Assembly: GCA_002007465.1 (NCBI GenBank)
Contig: LNAC01000164.1
Coordinates: forward strand, 3,016,383 to 3,080,382
Length of the DNA stretch: 64,000 nucleotides
DNA from: Ailurus styani
Taxonomy: Eukaryota > Chordata > Mammalia > Carnivora > Ailuridae
Direction: 5' to 3'
Position numbers and translations under genes: made by a program
The notes under the pieces: generated by a model
The model's input: the letters and a program-made list of their open reading frames with translations, nothing else
Databases searched by the model: none
What the model was told of the DNA's origin: nothing
Part shown: one piece after another, positions 1 to 8,545 of the stretch
How the letters are laid out: each line of letters opens with the position of its first letter
How positions within the stretch are numbered: position 1 is the first letter of the stretch

Positions 1-379
1 ATTCTTCTATTCCTTTTTGTGGGACTCCAGAGAACCAGGAGCCCGAGGTACCACGTGACCCTAAACCTCTCCAACAACCTCATGTTTTTGTTCCTGGCTT
101 GAAATGACAGCCACTCTCACCCCCCTCTCCTCCTCCCTAGCGAGTGCAAGCAGAGGGCAGGACTGCTCTCTTGTCATCACCACAGCCCGGAGGGCCATAG
201 AGGGAACTCCAGACTAACCTGAGCCAGCAGGAGGGACAGCCTGGGCGATGGGGGCTTCCCAAAGCTGGTGCAGGAAGGAGCGCTGAGGGAGGAAGGGAGG
301 GAGGAGGGAATGAATACTTTCTGGAGCTAAAGACTTGGGATTACAACTCAAAACAGAAAAGGAGGCCCTACTGTTGAGG
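1..379. other. unique DNA, no gene seen
   Basis: No recognisable gene or repeat. There is a purine-rich patch of GGAGG units around 282-310. Short open frames exist on both strands but resemble no family I know. Confidence 0.6.
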
Positions 380-572
380 CAGGAAAAATCAGATCTGGGG
401 TCAAATTTCAGCTCTACTTCAAGCTGTGAAAATGTAGGCAACTTCTAGAATCCTAGGCGTTCTCCTTTGCTTTCCACAGTGCTGATTATCCCACAGTGGT
501 GTTGCAGGATTTAATGAAATAATGTGCCTAAGACACAGACCAAGGCCTTTGACATATACCTCAGGAAATGGT
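380..572 (+). mobile_element. MIR SINE, diverged
   Basis: The text follows the MIR layout. It has a loss-of-detail 'loss of the tRNA head, then GTGACCTTGGGCAA-type core' order, here seen as GTAGGCAACTTCTAG. A GGATTTAATGAAATAATG segment near 511 matches the MIR 3' half. The copy is very diverged and the borders are approximate. Confidence 0.55.
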
Positions 573-573
573 T

Positions 574-592
574 GTTATTATTATTATTATTA
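574..592. repeat. (TTA)n microsatellite
   Basis: About six uninterrupted TTA units follow the 3' end of the MIR copy, a common place for such repeats to grow. Confidence 0.9.
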
Positions 593-651
593 GTGGGATC
601 TATGTTATTGTTGTCATGGTTTACAAAGAGTAGTTAGAAATGGGGATTGGA

Positions 652-849
652 GGGGCGGCTGGGTGGCTCAGTCATTAAGCGGCTGCCTTCGGCTCAGATC
701 ATGATCCTGGCCAGGGTCCTGGGATCGAGCCCCGCATTGGGCTCCCTGCTCAACAGGGGAAACCTGCTTCTCCCTCTCCAGCTCCCTCTGCTTGTGTTCC
801 CTCTCTTGCTGTGTCTCTGTCAAAAAATAAATAAAATATTAAAAAAAAA
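652..849 (+). mobile_element. SINEC (tRNA-Lys SINE)
   Basis: The head reads GGCTGGGTGGCTCAGTCATT (box A region), followed by GGGATCGAGCCCC (box B), a CT-rich body, AATAAATAAAAT and an A tail. The target-site duplication is ATGGGGATTGGA at 640-651, with one mismatch in the copy at 850-861. Confidence 0.95.
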
Positions 850-1807
850 ATGAGGATTGGAGGCAGACTTTGTTTCTAGAGACACTCAGCCATAGCAAGT
901 TGAGGAGAGAAGCACTCTGTGGTCTTGTGAAGCCCCAGCTTTACCCTCTGGTGCCATCCTGTTGCCTCACACGCAGACCCCAAGGCTTTGTTTCCTTGTA
1001 GCAGCTCATTTTATACCAGGAACAAGCTGCATTTGGGGAACTTAGAGTCACAGAAACTGGGCAACCCAGTCCTCCTCACTGTCAGATAAAGGGGCCCCTG
1101 TTCTGATTCCCATCAGTGGCAAGGGATGACGCTCAGGCTGCCACTGAGCATGAGGGCAAGGCCAGAAGGAACAAGTGTTGGGCAGGTGCCAAGGCCTTCG
1201 GAAAAAACTGAGGTCCCAAGAGAGAAACCAGAGCTGCCCCAGTGGGGACTGCCTTCTGCTTTGTGCCACTCACTCTCTGCCTGTACCCCTCCAGCCCCCA
1301 TCTCTGACAAGGAGGGTGGGACCGAGATGAGGCCCCGCTGGGTAGGTCGGTGATATCACAGACACTGAGGTTCCTCTCCTGGGGGAGGTGCTTTGGAGTG
1401 CTGGGATTCCCCCTCCACCACTAGGTCTGGGCCCCCAAACATGACCGGAAGGCCAGGGTCATAATCCTAAGATCCTGAGAAGGGAGAGTCTGCAGTTGGC
1501 ATCTTCCCCTCAGCCCATCTCCCTTCCCAAATCTCAGTTCCCTGCTTCTTCTTTCTATTCTGGCTTGTTCCTCTCCATTCCCCTTTCCCTGCCCCTTCCT
1601 CTTCCTCCCCTCCTTCACCACAGGCTGGCTTTGCAAGCATTCAGCTCCGGTTCCCAGCCCCTCTGCACAAACCGTGAGTCCGTTTCTCTTGCTCCCTCTC
1701 TCCCCCCGACTGCCTCACCCACAAGCAGGGACTCCTGCCTTCTCTGGCAGAGGATAAAAGGAGAGACAAGCTCCAGGGCTGGGGTAGCTCAGACTTTCTG
1801 GGCACAC

Positions 1808-1833
1808 GGGGTGGGGGGAAGAGGGGGCAGGGG
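1808..1833 (+). other. G-quadruplex-type G-run cluster
   Basis: Four runs of four or more G (1808-1811, 1813-1818, 1823-1827, 1830-1833) are separated by loops of 1 to 4 bases. This fits the classical intramolecular quadruplex pattern. It is a sequence pattern only, and function is unknown. Confidence 0.6.
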
Positions 1834-1925
1834 TTGGCCTGTGTGGAAGAGGAAAGCATGAACTGGCTTGCAAGAGCATAAAGATGGCATAGACAAATGG
1901 AATGCGGTATTGATCGGGCTCTGGG

Positions 1926-1999
1926 TGACTCACCACCTCAGAGGAGGGAAGCTGGGAGAGTGACGTCATTGTTGGAACTGGTGGTGACGCTGACAGCTG
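1926..1999. promoter_or_regulatory. AP-1, CRE and E-box cluster
   Basis: A consensus AP-1 site TGACTCA (1926-1932), a full palindromic CRE TGACGTCA (1961-1968) and an E-box CAGCTG (1994-1999) occur within 75 bases of unique DNA. The full CRE contains a CpG, which tends to be lost in unused mammalian DNA. A candidate enhancer or promoter, by motif reading only. Confidence 0.35.
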
Positions 2000-2202
2000 C
2001 ACCCCACCCCTGCCTCGAGAACTTCTCTTGACTTGCTAGCTTCTTTTCCGACTATCACAGGGGAGGGCTGGGGAAGCAGATTTCACCCTTACCACATTTA
2101 GAACCACGCATTTAATGCATTTAGAATGTGGTTTTCTTAGGCTGAGACCTTCCTTCTCACATCCTCACCTCCACTTCCCTCTGCTCGTCTTGGTAGATGT
2201 AC

Positions 2203-2295
2203 TAGTGTGCACGTGAGTATTCACCGTCTCACACATGTGTGTACAGCTTACGTGCACGTGTGTGCACATACGCACGCACGCTCGCACACACTCCC
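2203..2295. repeat. alternating purine-pyrimidine, TG/CA-rich tract
   Basis: An imperfect GTGTGCACGTG / CACACATGTGTG tract carries several CGCACG units. Such alternating tracts can adopt Z-DNA. No open frame of interest. Confidence 0.7.
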
Positions 2296-2486
2296 ACCTG
2301 CCATCTGCCTCTCTCATTGGGGGAGTAAGCTGGGCTCCCAAACAGTGCTAAGGTACTCTAGGGGGCTGACTCTCTCTGCCAGGGATCTGAAGAAGCACCC
2401 CATGTGTTTTTATCTCCAGGCATCTCAATGCCATGTGCCTCTTGACTTCAGGGGTCACAAAACTGAACCAAAGTCAGCCTAGCATT

Positions 2487-2670
2487 GGTTTTATTTATTT
2501 GACAGAGAGAGACACAGCGAGAGAGAGAACACCAGCAGGGGGAGTGGGAGAGGGAGAAGCAGGCTTTCCCGAAGAGCAGGGAGCCCGACTGGGGGGCTCG
2601 ATCCCGGGACCCAGGGATCATGACCTGAGCGGAAGGCAGATGCTTAATGACTGAGCCAGCCAGGCGCCCC
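2487..2670 (-). mobile_element. SINEC, minus orientation
   Basis: It reads TTTATTTATTTGACAGAGAGAG at the left and ends in GAGCCAGCCAGGCGCCCC, the reverse complement of the SINEC head. The target-site duplication CAGCCTAGCATT (2475-2486) recurs as CAGGCTAGCATT (2671-2682). Confidence 0.93.
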
Positions 2671-2683
2671 CAGGCTAGCATTT

Positions 2684-3700
2684 GAATAGGCATGTGTGTC
2701 CCTGAATATATGCATTTTCAACATCACGTTGCAGGGAAATTGGGAAGGGAGGAGGTTGGCAAGGGACGGGAATATGTGGAGGAAGATCATTTGAGCAGAG
2801 CCACAAACTTTAGAACCTGATTCCAAGAGAAACGTCACCATCCTCCTCCTCTCCCATGCACCCCTAAATCGAATGTATCTTTTCTTCCACATCCTGGGAA
2901 GAGAGATTGTTGACTCTCACTTGTCACCGAAGTCCCAAGAGCCCAGCTAAGCTGGGCCAGAGGAAGCATTCCATGTATGAATGTGAATATTAATGTGATG
3001 TAAATCACATGCAAATGCATTGAAAGTAAAAATAAATAGCTTGCAGGTCTTGAAAAAGAACAATTAGCCCAAAGTAAAGGCAGAGGAGGACATACAGCCC
3101 ATGTAATGGGGTGACTTTCAGGGTCTGGGTGGAGATCGAGGCCGCTGCTGTCCTCTGGACTTGTACCACGTGGAAATGGTTTGTTTTGGCCACAAGCAAC
3201 TAGCTGACAAGTATTTGTCAAATGTCTCCCCTGACACGGTGGCAGAGGTGGATTTTCCATCAAGCTAATGAAGCTTAAGCTCCTCATTTGCACAGGCCTC
3301 TTCCAAAGCCAGCACTTAATTTTATGTTCATGATTTTGTATTATTTTTTCTTAAAGAGGGCATCCCCAAATTGTATAAGCTTTGGGACAGACAAAATGTG
3401 GGTCCATCTCTACAATGAAGAGAATAGACTCTGTTCTTAATTGGATTTGCAGCCTCCTTTGAAAGCATCTCTGTCGGAGATGCCAGTCTGTCCTCATGAC
3501 TCTGTGTGCCCCTTAATCCAGGGGCAAGAGGACCAGATGACCTCCCACACTGCTCCTGGTTCCAGGGCTCCCCAACTGCCTGCCTTGAGGCTGGTATAGG
3601 AGGAGGATGAAGGAGGCTGCTTTGTTATTAAAGGGAACATGGGCCTCCTGCCCAGACCCTGACAAACCTCAGGGAGCAAGTACCTGATAATAAATAATAA
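2684..3700. other. unique DNA with AT-rich motif block
   Basis: No gene seen. The stretch 2930-3060 is rich in homeobox-like AATATTAATG and contains an octamer-like ATGCAAAT near 3010; see the findings. A segment near 3350-3390 resembles part of an old mammalian repeat that I cannot name. Confidence 0.5.
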
Positions 3701-3704
3701 CACT

Positions 3705-3845
3705 TTACATTTGTAGAGTTTCTAAAGAGAATCTGTCATTCGATCTTTACAACAACCTTGAGGCAAGGAGGAGACGTATTATGGAGATTTGTGGTAGACA
3801 AGGAAACTGAGGCTCAGGGAGGTGAAGCTACAAGTAATAAGAGCT
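3705..3845 (-). mobile_element. MIR SINE
   Basis: AAGGAAACTGAGGCTCAGGG (around 3799) is the reverse complement of the CCTCAGTTTCC core of MIR. CTTTACAACAACC to its left is the reverse of the GGTTGTTGTAAAG part. Confidence 0.8.
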
Positions 3846-3869
3846 TAGATTCACAACACTAGTGTACCA

Positions 3870-4065
3870 GCAAGCTATTATTATTGTGTTCATTCAATCT
3901 GCACCACAATCCTCGGAGCTGGGTCCTAGTATCACCCTGATTTTAGAAATGGGGAAACTGCACTGGAAGGTTAAATAATTTGCCTTAGTGAGGAAGACTG
4001 AAGAGTAGCAGAGGCAAGGTGCAAACTCAGGGAGTCTAGCTGCAGAGTTCATGATCTAGATCACG
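3870..4065 (-). mobile_element. MIR SINE
   Basis: A second diverged MIR lies on the same strand as the one to its left. CACCACAATCC, then AAATGGGGAAACTG, AATTTGCC and GTGCAAACTCAGG follow the reversed MIR order. Confidence 0.75.
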
Positions 4066-4208
4066 TTACTGCTTGGGATAACTTGTGCACGGTCATGGGC
4101 CAAATTCAAATCTAGATCTGTCTGAGCCCAGAGCCCATTTTTGGCACCATTAGGCACTACTGTCTCCCTAAGGATTCAGGAAACATCAGCCACTTGTGGC
4201 CAGGGGCC

Positions 4209-4252
<44 letters not shown>
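4209..4252. repeat. (GA)n microsatellite
   Basis: A nearly pure GA run with one AAGA interruption near the left end. Confidence 0.95.
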
Positions 4253-4254
<2 letters not shown>

Positions 4255-4839
4255 ACTGGTGGGAAGTTGAGGTGATTGGTTCAGGGACCAGGGTCTAGTC
4301 AGGAAGGAAGGATGAGTACCAGTGTTCCTCCTAGCTGATAGCTCAGGGTGGGAGGTAAGCCTGCCATCACCAACCTCAGAAGAGCTTGGAGAAACTTCTT
4401 CCCTCCTGGGCCCTCCAGAACCTAAACTCTTCTGCCATCTCTCCCCACTCCTGCAATTCCCTGACAAATGAGATCAAGATTATGGCCAGAGTGTGTTTGG
4501 GATGATCACCATGGCAACAAACTAAAGGATGATGGGTTAGGGGTGAGGGTGAGTTAGGAATCAGTTGCAGAAATCCAGGAGCAAAGTGAAGAGGTCCCAA
4601 ATAAATTAAGGTTGTACCTCTGGTGTGCAGAAGAGAGCCACTGCAGGAGCAAACAAAGTGTGGTCAGGGATGTCTTCTTCAAATGACACACCCCCCATTC
4701 AGGCCCCCTAGGAAGAAGAGGGATAAAGAATGTGGGGGGTATGGGGAACAATAAACAATGAGGTGTGTAGCAGGAGCAGCCCCTGGAAGCTGCCAGAAGT
4801 GATAACATCCCATCTTCCTGTTCTCTGAGTCCCCCCAGG

Positions 4840-4840
<1 letters not shown>

Positions 4841-4885
<45 letters not shown>
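4841..4885. repeat. (TG)n microsatellite
   Basis: About 22 uninterrupted TG units, long enough to be polymorphic between individuals. Confidence 0.97.
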
Positions 4886-4886
<1 letters not shown>

Positions 4887-5499
4887 GAGAAGTGTCAGCC
4901 CAGGGCTCTGGGGCCACATCACAGGGAGGTGAGCTATGGGGAGCATCAGGGAAGCGTGATTTAGAGTCTCATTCCCACTGCCCTTCACTGTGCTGCAAGG
5001 ACAGTTCAATGTAATATATAATTACCGCTGCCCAACAAGGCTGCACTGTACACAGAGCTCCCCACCTTCCTCCCGCTCCCTCCTGCCTGCTTCGGACTAT
5101 AAATCAGTTTTCAATCCTGAGTGCTACCTGTAAATGTTCAAGCACAGTTTCCTCACCTCATAGTCCTACATCCCTGGGGGGTGATTCAGGCTCTGAGCAG
5201 TCCCCTTCCCCCAATCCTGATTCTGACATCCATCCTATCCCTAACTGATGGGAGGAGGGGAACAGGGAGAACTGGAATTGGCGCTACCGTCTATGGGGCC
5301 CTGTCTTGAGGAACGGAGGTGGGTAGCTCTGTGTCTTGATTCAGCCAGGCCTGAGCTGCACATGCTCGGAATCAACTGGGAAGAAGGTGTTGAAACCGAA
5401 CCCTCCTCCCAGAATGGCAATTTTCTCCCAGTCCTGCAGGATGTGCCAAGAAGGAGGCAGGTAGGCCCTTCCCTGGAGAGTCTCAAAAACACAGTGCCC

Positions 5500-5715
5500 A
5501 CGGGCACCTGGGTGGCTCAGTCACTTAAGCATCCAACTCTTGATTTCAGCTCAGGTCGTGATCTCAGGGTCATGAGATCGGAACCAAATGTTGGACTCTG
5601 CACTCAGCACAGAGTCCACTTAAGATTCTCTCCTTCTGCCCCTCCCCCTGCTTGCACCCGCACACACTCTCTCAAAATAAATAAAATCTTTAACAACAAC
5701 ACCACCACAAAAACC
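5500..5715 (+). mobile_element. SINEC, older copy
   Basis: The head GGGCACCTGGGTGGCTCAGT is followed by the older body GATTTCAGCTCAGGTCGTGA and a tail that has decayed to AACAACAACACCACC. The target-site duplication CACAGTGCCC at 5490-5499 and 5716-5725 is exact. Confidence 0.95.
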
Positions 5716-5939
5716 CACAGTGCCCGTACCAGGGGCTGACATGGGGTTGAGGAGGCACCAGCCATGGCTTTGCCCTGAGTTGGGATGGGAAATCCCATGT
5801 TGTACTTTGGGGGTACATAAAAGAACCTTGGGAGTGACGAAAGGATAAATCTAGAGAGGACAGAGAGGACTTCTTGATTTGTATCTAGCAGGTAGCTTGC
5901 TTTGATTCTTCCTTTAAAAAGAATTTGGATGTGTCTCTT

Positions 5940-6565
5940 ATCCCCTTCCTGCCCCTCTGCTAGGATAATGGCAATAGTTTCTCCAGGGTCTGCCTACATC
6001 CACTACTGCCCTTCTCACATTCTCTTGCTGAATGGAACTCAGATCATGCCTTTTGTTTCCCTGATTAAACCTCTTTGTCAGCTTCCCTTGTCCCTTAGGA
6101 GAAAACCGAACTCCTTACATGGCTCACAAGACTTGATCTTGCCCATCTTAGCCATATCAACTCACTGGATACCACTCCTTCCCTCATTCCTTTCAGTTTC
6201 TCCACCACTCCTGACACAGGGCCTTTGCACTGGCAGTTCCTGCAATCTGAAATGCTCTTCCCCTGGCTTCTGTTCTTCCAGCTCTGTTCCTATGTCACCA
6301 CCCTTCACTGATTACTTCATCTGAAATAGGTCCCCCTTCCTGCCTCAGCACCCTATCTGTTCACTCTATAGTACTAATTATATTTTATATAATTTGTAAT
6401 TCTATGTTCATTGGGTCATTCCCTCATTTTTTGTGGGTTGTCCCCACTAGACCGGAATTTCTGTGAGGGCAGGCGCCACAGTGTCTTATTCACCACTGTA
6501 TTCCAGGTGCTTAGCATAAAGCGTGGCACGCAGTAGGCATTAATTAAATATTCTCTGAATAAACC
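5940..6565 (+). mobile_element. L2 LINE, 3' end
   Basis: The order of phrases matches the L2 3' region: AGGGCCTTTGCACTGGCAGT, TGGAATGCTCTTCCCC-like, CACCCTTCACTGA, CTATCTGTTCACTCTATAG, CACTAGACCGGAATTTCTGTG, GTGTCTTATTCACCACTGTA, then GGCACGCAGTAGGCATT. At over 600 bases it is one of the longest old repeats here. The open frame of 140 codons inside it is remnant, not a gene. Confidence 0.88.
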
Positions 6566-6994
6566 AAATGTATGGGAGGTGCTGTCAGAGGAAGTCTTAG
6601 CAGTTGAAGCCGAGTCTGCCTATCCATGGCAACCCCACTTATAAACAGCAAACAATCAGATCAGTTCTTTCCCTAGTTCAGATCTGCACTGGCCCTGGGA
6701 TGGAACCCTCCTCCTTCTCCCAGGGCCTCAGGCATCTTTCCTCTCTTTTGGGAAAATTCTTTCAGCCAGGCCCCTCTGGCTGTCCCTGGAGCTGCCCCTC
6801 CAGGGACCATGGATCAGTGGCCCGCATTCTCTGCCTTCCACTCCCCATCAAGGTCCCTGGGTTGCTTCAAAGCATGGCTGGACCCCCACTGTCCCCACTG
6901 GTGGGGGCAGAGGAGAGGGGCATTGGAAGGAAAAGGGAGTGTGTGGGCTTGGGACTCGAAATGGGGACAGCGAAGTGAGTCTGAGAAGGCAGCT
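6566..6994. other. unique DNA
   Basis: No gene or repeat recognised. Overlapping open frames occur on both strands and none resembles a known family. Confidence 0.55.
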
Positions 6995-7380
6995 CTTCCA
7001 CGCGTTATAATATCCATAAAGTAAATGCAAATTAACCGAAAGCACCTTTGGAATAAGCAGCTTTTATTGAGGAAGCTGCTCTAATCCCTAAATGGCTTTA
7101 TTGACCGAGAGGCGCTTCCTAGCGGGGGAGGGGGTGGGAAATGTGAACGCTCTGTCAGGAATTGCTCCGTGGCGCCCTTGTCCCAGCACTTTTAGATTCC
7201 AGACATGCTTCTGGAGGCTAATGGAACTTGCAGCGATCTCTAACCTCGGCTTCTACATTCCGCTCCCCTCCCCCACCGGAGTCTCGGGAGCCCAGCTTCC
7301 GGGTCTACAGGAGGCCGACGCTGCTGGATCCCGCATTGCCTGTCTGGACGATGAGGGAATCGGGGCACGGTGAGCCACGG
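6995..7380. promoter_or_regulatory. CpG-rich block with homeobox-type motifs
   Basis: By hand count there are about 19 CpGs between 7100 and 7380, well above the surrounding DNA. The AT-rich left part carries an octamer ATGCAAAT (7025-7032), two TTTATTG sites (7063-7069, 7097-7103) and a PITX/OTX-type TAATCC (7082-7087). Retained CpGs beside clustered developmental motifs suggest an enhancer or minor promoter. An open frame of 93 codons (7092-7373, plus) runs through it but I do not recognise it. Confidence 0.4.
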
Positions 7381-7684
7381 AGTGTGGCTACCATGGCACA
7401 GCTCTGTGGGCTCTCTGGTATGACTACCCCTGGGCGCGTAAAACATCCCTGTGCCTGTGTGTGAAGGTGTGTGGGCTGCATCCACTAGCGGGTTTGTGTC
7501 CGTTTACCCACAGCCCAAGGAACCAGCATCACTGTGTCTGTGTCTTTGCAAATGAGTGTGTCTCTCCCTGCCCCTTCCTAACCCCATCTCCAAACATGCA
7601 TACTCCTTCTCAGGTGGGAGCAGGGGGCTGGCCTCAGCTGGGAGTCTTACTTTTTCAAGAACTCAGGACTTTTACCAGAATGAT

Positions 7685-7715
7685 AAAAAACAAAACAAAA
7701 CAAAACAAAAACAAA
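7685..7715. repeat. (CAAAA)n simple repeat
   Basis: Several AAAAC units with slight length variation. Confidence 0.9.
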
Positions 7716-7924
7716 CTGATGACACATGGAGGCCCCTGGACTCTGGAGGGAAGCCAGAGAAGAACACTGGGGACACAGTAGAGGTTGGCGGGGCTTGGGG
7801 GCTCAAGGACCTCAGAAAGCTCATTCCAGCCCTGTTCAGAATATAGAGGTGAGAGGATGGAGACAAAGGAGGCCCAGGAGATGTTGGAAACAGCAATATT
7901 CCCAGTCTGGCTTCCATTCCCTGC

Positions 7925-7927
<3 letters not shown>

Positions 7928-7968
<41 letters not shown>
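7928..7968. repeat. (CT)n microsatellite
   Basis: About 20 uninterrupted CT units. Confidence 0.97.
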
Positions 7969-7970
<2 letters not shown>

Positions 7971-8489
7971 TCCCAAAGCCCTCACCTTGGCAATGGAGCT
8001 GGGAAAGGTGAAGCTGGCTATTCCACCGTCCCAGCCTCTGCCTCTCTGGCCCTCACCCAAAGCCAGGCCTGCCCAGAGATGGAGGGAGGGGGCCGCTCCT
8101 CAGGAGCAGATGTACAAAATTCTGAGATGGGAAGGTTCATATAAACAGGCCTTGGAGCACTGAAAACTGGAAAGCTGTCCCTTGGCTGTGGAGCCTGTCA
8201 AGGCTAATTGGCCTCAGGGATCTGTAATAACGGATTTAGGCCCAAGTGAGTTGTCACTGGGGAAGGAGAGTCCAGAAGCTTGCAGAGCATATGCTAGAGG
8301 GACCTGGATTACAAAAGCAGGGACCCTTCTCACTGGTCAAAAAAGGTAAGGGATACTCCCCTGTCCTAAAGGTTTCATAAAGCCTTCCAGCAGTCCTGGG
8401 CTTGCAACACAAAGCAGGTCATTCCACTGGAAAGTTCCTCTAGCCCGCTGCCACTGAGAACAGCCATTTCTCCCCAGGCTGGAGAGATA

Positions 8490-8545
8490 GAGCCCTGTTA
8501 GCACAGCCTGGCACACAGTAAGTGTTCAATAAATATTAGCCATTG
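8490..8545 (+). mobile_element. MIR 3' end
   Basis: GCCTGGCACACAGTAAGTGT followed by TCAATAAATATTAGCC is the characteristic MIR tail. Confidence 0.75.

Larger units (their letters stand above)
862..2199. other. unique GC-rich DNA
   Basis: No supported gene. A long pyrimidine tract (1500-1622) ends in CACCACAG and is followed 50 bases later by a GTGAGT donor-like site; see the findings. A G-run cluster and an AP-1/CRE cluster lie further right. Open frames of 65-121 codons on both strands match nothing I know. Confidence 0.6.
4066..5489. other. unique DNA with two microsatellites
   Basis: No gene seen. It holds the GA and TG repeats listed separately. ACCATGGCAACA near 4508 has one good half of an RFX X-box and a poor other half. 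Open frames across the TG repeat are low complexity. Confidence 0.6.
7381..8489. other. unique DNA with simple repeats
   Basis: No gene seen. It contains (CAAAA)n at 7685-7715 and (CT)n at 7928-7968. Open frames across the CT run translate as Ser-Leu or Arg-Glu repeats and are not genes. Confidence 0.6.

Noticed and set aside
5902..6324. 140-codon frame
   Set aside because: It lies inside an L2 3' end and does not represent an intact L2 protein.
7655..8163. Frames with Arg-Glu or Ser-Leu runs
   Set aside because: Translation of the (CT)n repeat at 7928-7968.
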